The translations under genes and the position numbers were made by a program. From contig CADFHB010000011.1 of NCBI GenBank assembly GCA_902834055.1, positions 1 through 22,579 of the forward strand: a stretch of 22,579 bases of DNA, given 5' to 3'. Below are positions 22,205-22,579 of the stretch, piece after piece. The DNA is from Lactobacillaceae bacterium (GTDB lineage Bacteria > Bacillota > Bacilli > Lactobacillales > Lactobacillaceae). The first letter of the stretch is position 1, and each line of letters opens with the position of its first letter. The notes beneath the pieces were generated by a model. It was given only the letters and a program-made list of their open reading frames with translations. It ran no database searches and was not told the DNA's origin.

Positions 22205-22470
22205 TTAGTCTCACCGTTATTCTTCAGGTACGACCGAACTAATTCCTCAATAATTTCATCACGTTCATGTTGACGAATTAGGTTCCGCGCATCATTTAAC
22301 CGCGGAATGTATGCTGGATCTCCAGACAGCAGGTAACCAACGATTTGGTTAATCGGGTTGTAACCCTTCTCCTCTAAAGACTCGTAAACCGTCTTTAGCG
22401 TCTGCTTAATATCTTCTTGACGTTCTTGGCCGAAGTCAAAGAACATCGTCTTATCATTATTGGTAGTCAT
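22201..22470 (-). CDS. ireB: IreB/ReoM family regulatory phosphoprotein (UPF0297)
   Basis: An 89-residue protein of the IreB/ReoM family. It is a substrate of the PASTA-domain Ser/Thr kinase; in relatives its phosphorylation state links cell-wall stress to MurA turnover and cephalosporin tolerance. The family core is clear: [34 protein letters not shown] and [17 protein letters not shown]8 in DKTMFFDFG is in the position of the phosphorylated threonine of ReoM (alignment from memory). The start is ATG at 22470, seven bases after GGAGGTGA; a TTG one codon earlier is less likely. First gene of ireB-ruvX-yrzB; in many relatives alaS lies just upstream, outside this window. Confidence 0.93.
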   Translation of the reverse strand: MTTNNDKTMFFDFGQERQEDIKQTLKTVYESLEEKGYNPINQIVGYLLSGDPAYIPRLNDARNLIRQHERDEIIEELVRSYLKNNGETK

Positions 22471-22504
22471 CAATCGTCACCTCCACGTAGTCTCTTAAGT
22501 GAAT

Positions 22505-22533
22505 ATTTTACTATAATAACTCATAAAGCACAA
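22505..22533 (-). promoter_or_regulatory. Promoter of ireB-ruvX-yrzB
   Basis: The minus strand reads TTGTGC (22528-22533), 17 bases, TAAAAT (22505-22510), about 35 bases before the ireB start. A second TATAAT lies further upstream without a good -35. Confidence 0.5.
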
Positions 22534-22579
22534 TTATAGTGTTTCTTAGAAATTGCCTTTCTCTTGTCCGGCCCAACTA

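Overview
The window looks like chromosomal core sequence from a Gram-positive lactic acid bacterium, most likely a Limosilactobacillus-type heterofermentative Lactobacillaceae. This rests on the gene set and order (yebC-comG operon-methyltransferase-ackA, ireB-ruvX-yrzB-cvpA-mutS2-trxA, yslB/murI-rdgB-yfcE, ccpA), strong AAGGAGG-type ribosome binding sites and fairly GC-rich coding sequence. The species cannot be fixed by eye. There is no sign of phage, insertion sequence, integron, CRISPR array, tRNA or rRNA. All but four genes (dedA, mscS, the Cof-type HAD gene and yslB) are on the minus strand.

Layout from left to right. 1-468 is AT-rich non-coding DNA with a strong outward-facing minus-strand promoter. 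469-3696 holds dedA, meeting tail-to-tail a minus cluster of calcineurin-type phosphoesterase, yutD, NagD-type HAD phosphatase and a Lit-type membrane protein. 3764-9646 is, in transcription order, comGA-GB-GC-GD-GE-GF-GG (competence pseudopilus), a YtxK-like methyltransferase and ackA, with no terminator visible inside and one after ackA. 9749-12965 has yebC, an unrecognised four-helix membrane protein behind ccpA, and a DUF948-ytxH pair. 13536-15237 is the plus-strand mscS-HAD pair, divergent from DUF948. 15311-17225 is murI-rdgB-yfcE (minus), divergent from yslB (plus). 18029-22470 is ireB-ruvX-yrzB-cvpA-mutS2-trxA (minus).

The genes cover DNA uptake (comG), carbon control and overflow metabolism (ccpA, ackA), envelope lipid and wall supply (dedA, lit, murI, ireB), nucleotide-pool and redox housekeeping (rdgB, trxA), ribosome rescue and translation (mutS2, yebC) and osmotic relief (mscS). 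Most belong to known families and I see no clearly new multi-gene system. The most unusual points are small: (1) a 15-bp hairpin with a U-rich tail between yrzB and cvpA whose three wobble pairs are G-U only when read on the plus strand, against all flanking genes; (2) a methyltransferase with a perfect AGGAGG but only ACG where a start codon is expected; (3) a TATAAT box at the foot of the ackA terminator; (4) a tandem 9-bp repeat inside the murI/yslB divergent promoter; (5) a possible alternative pairing over the cvpA ribosome binding site.
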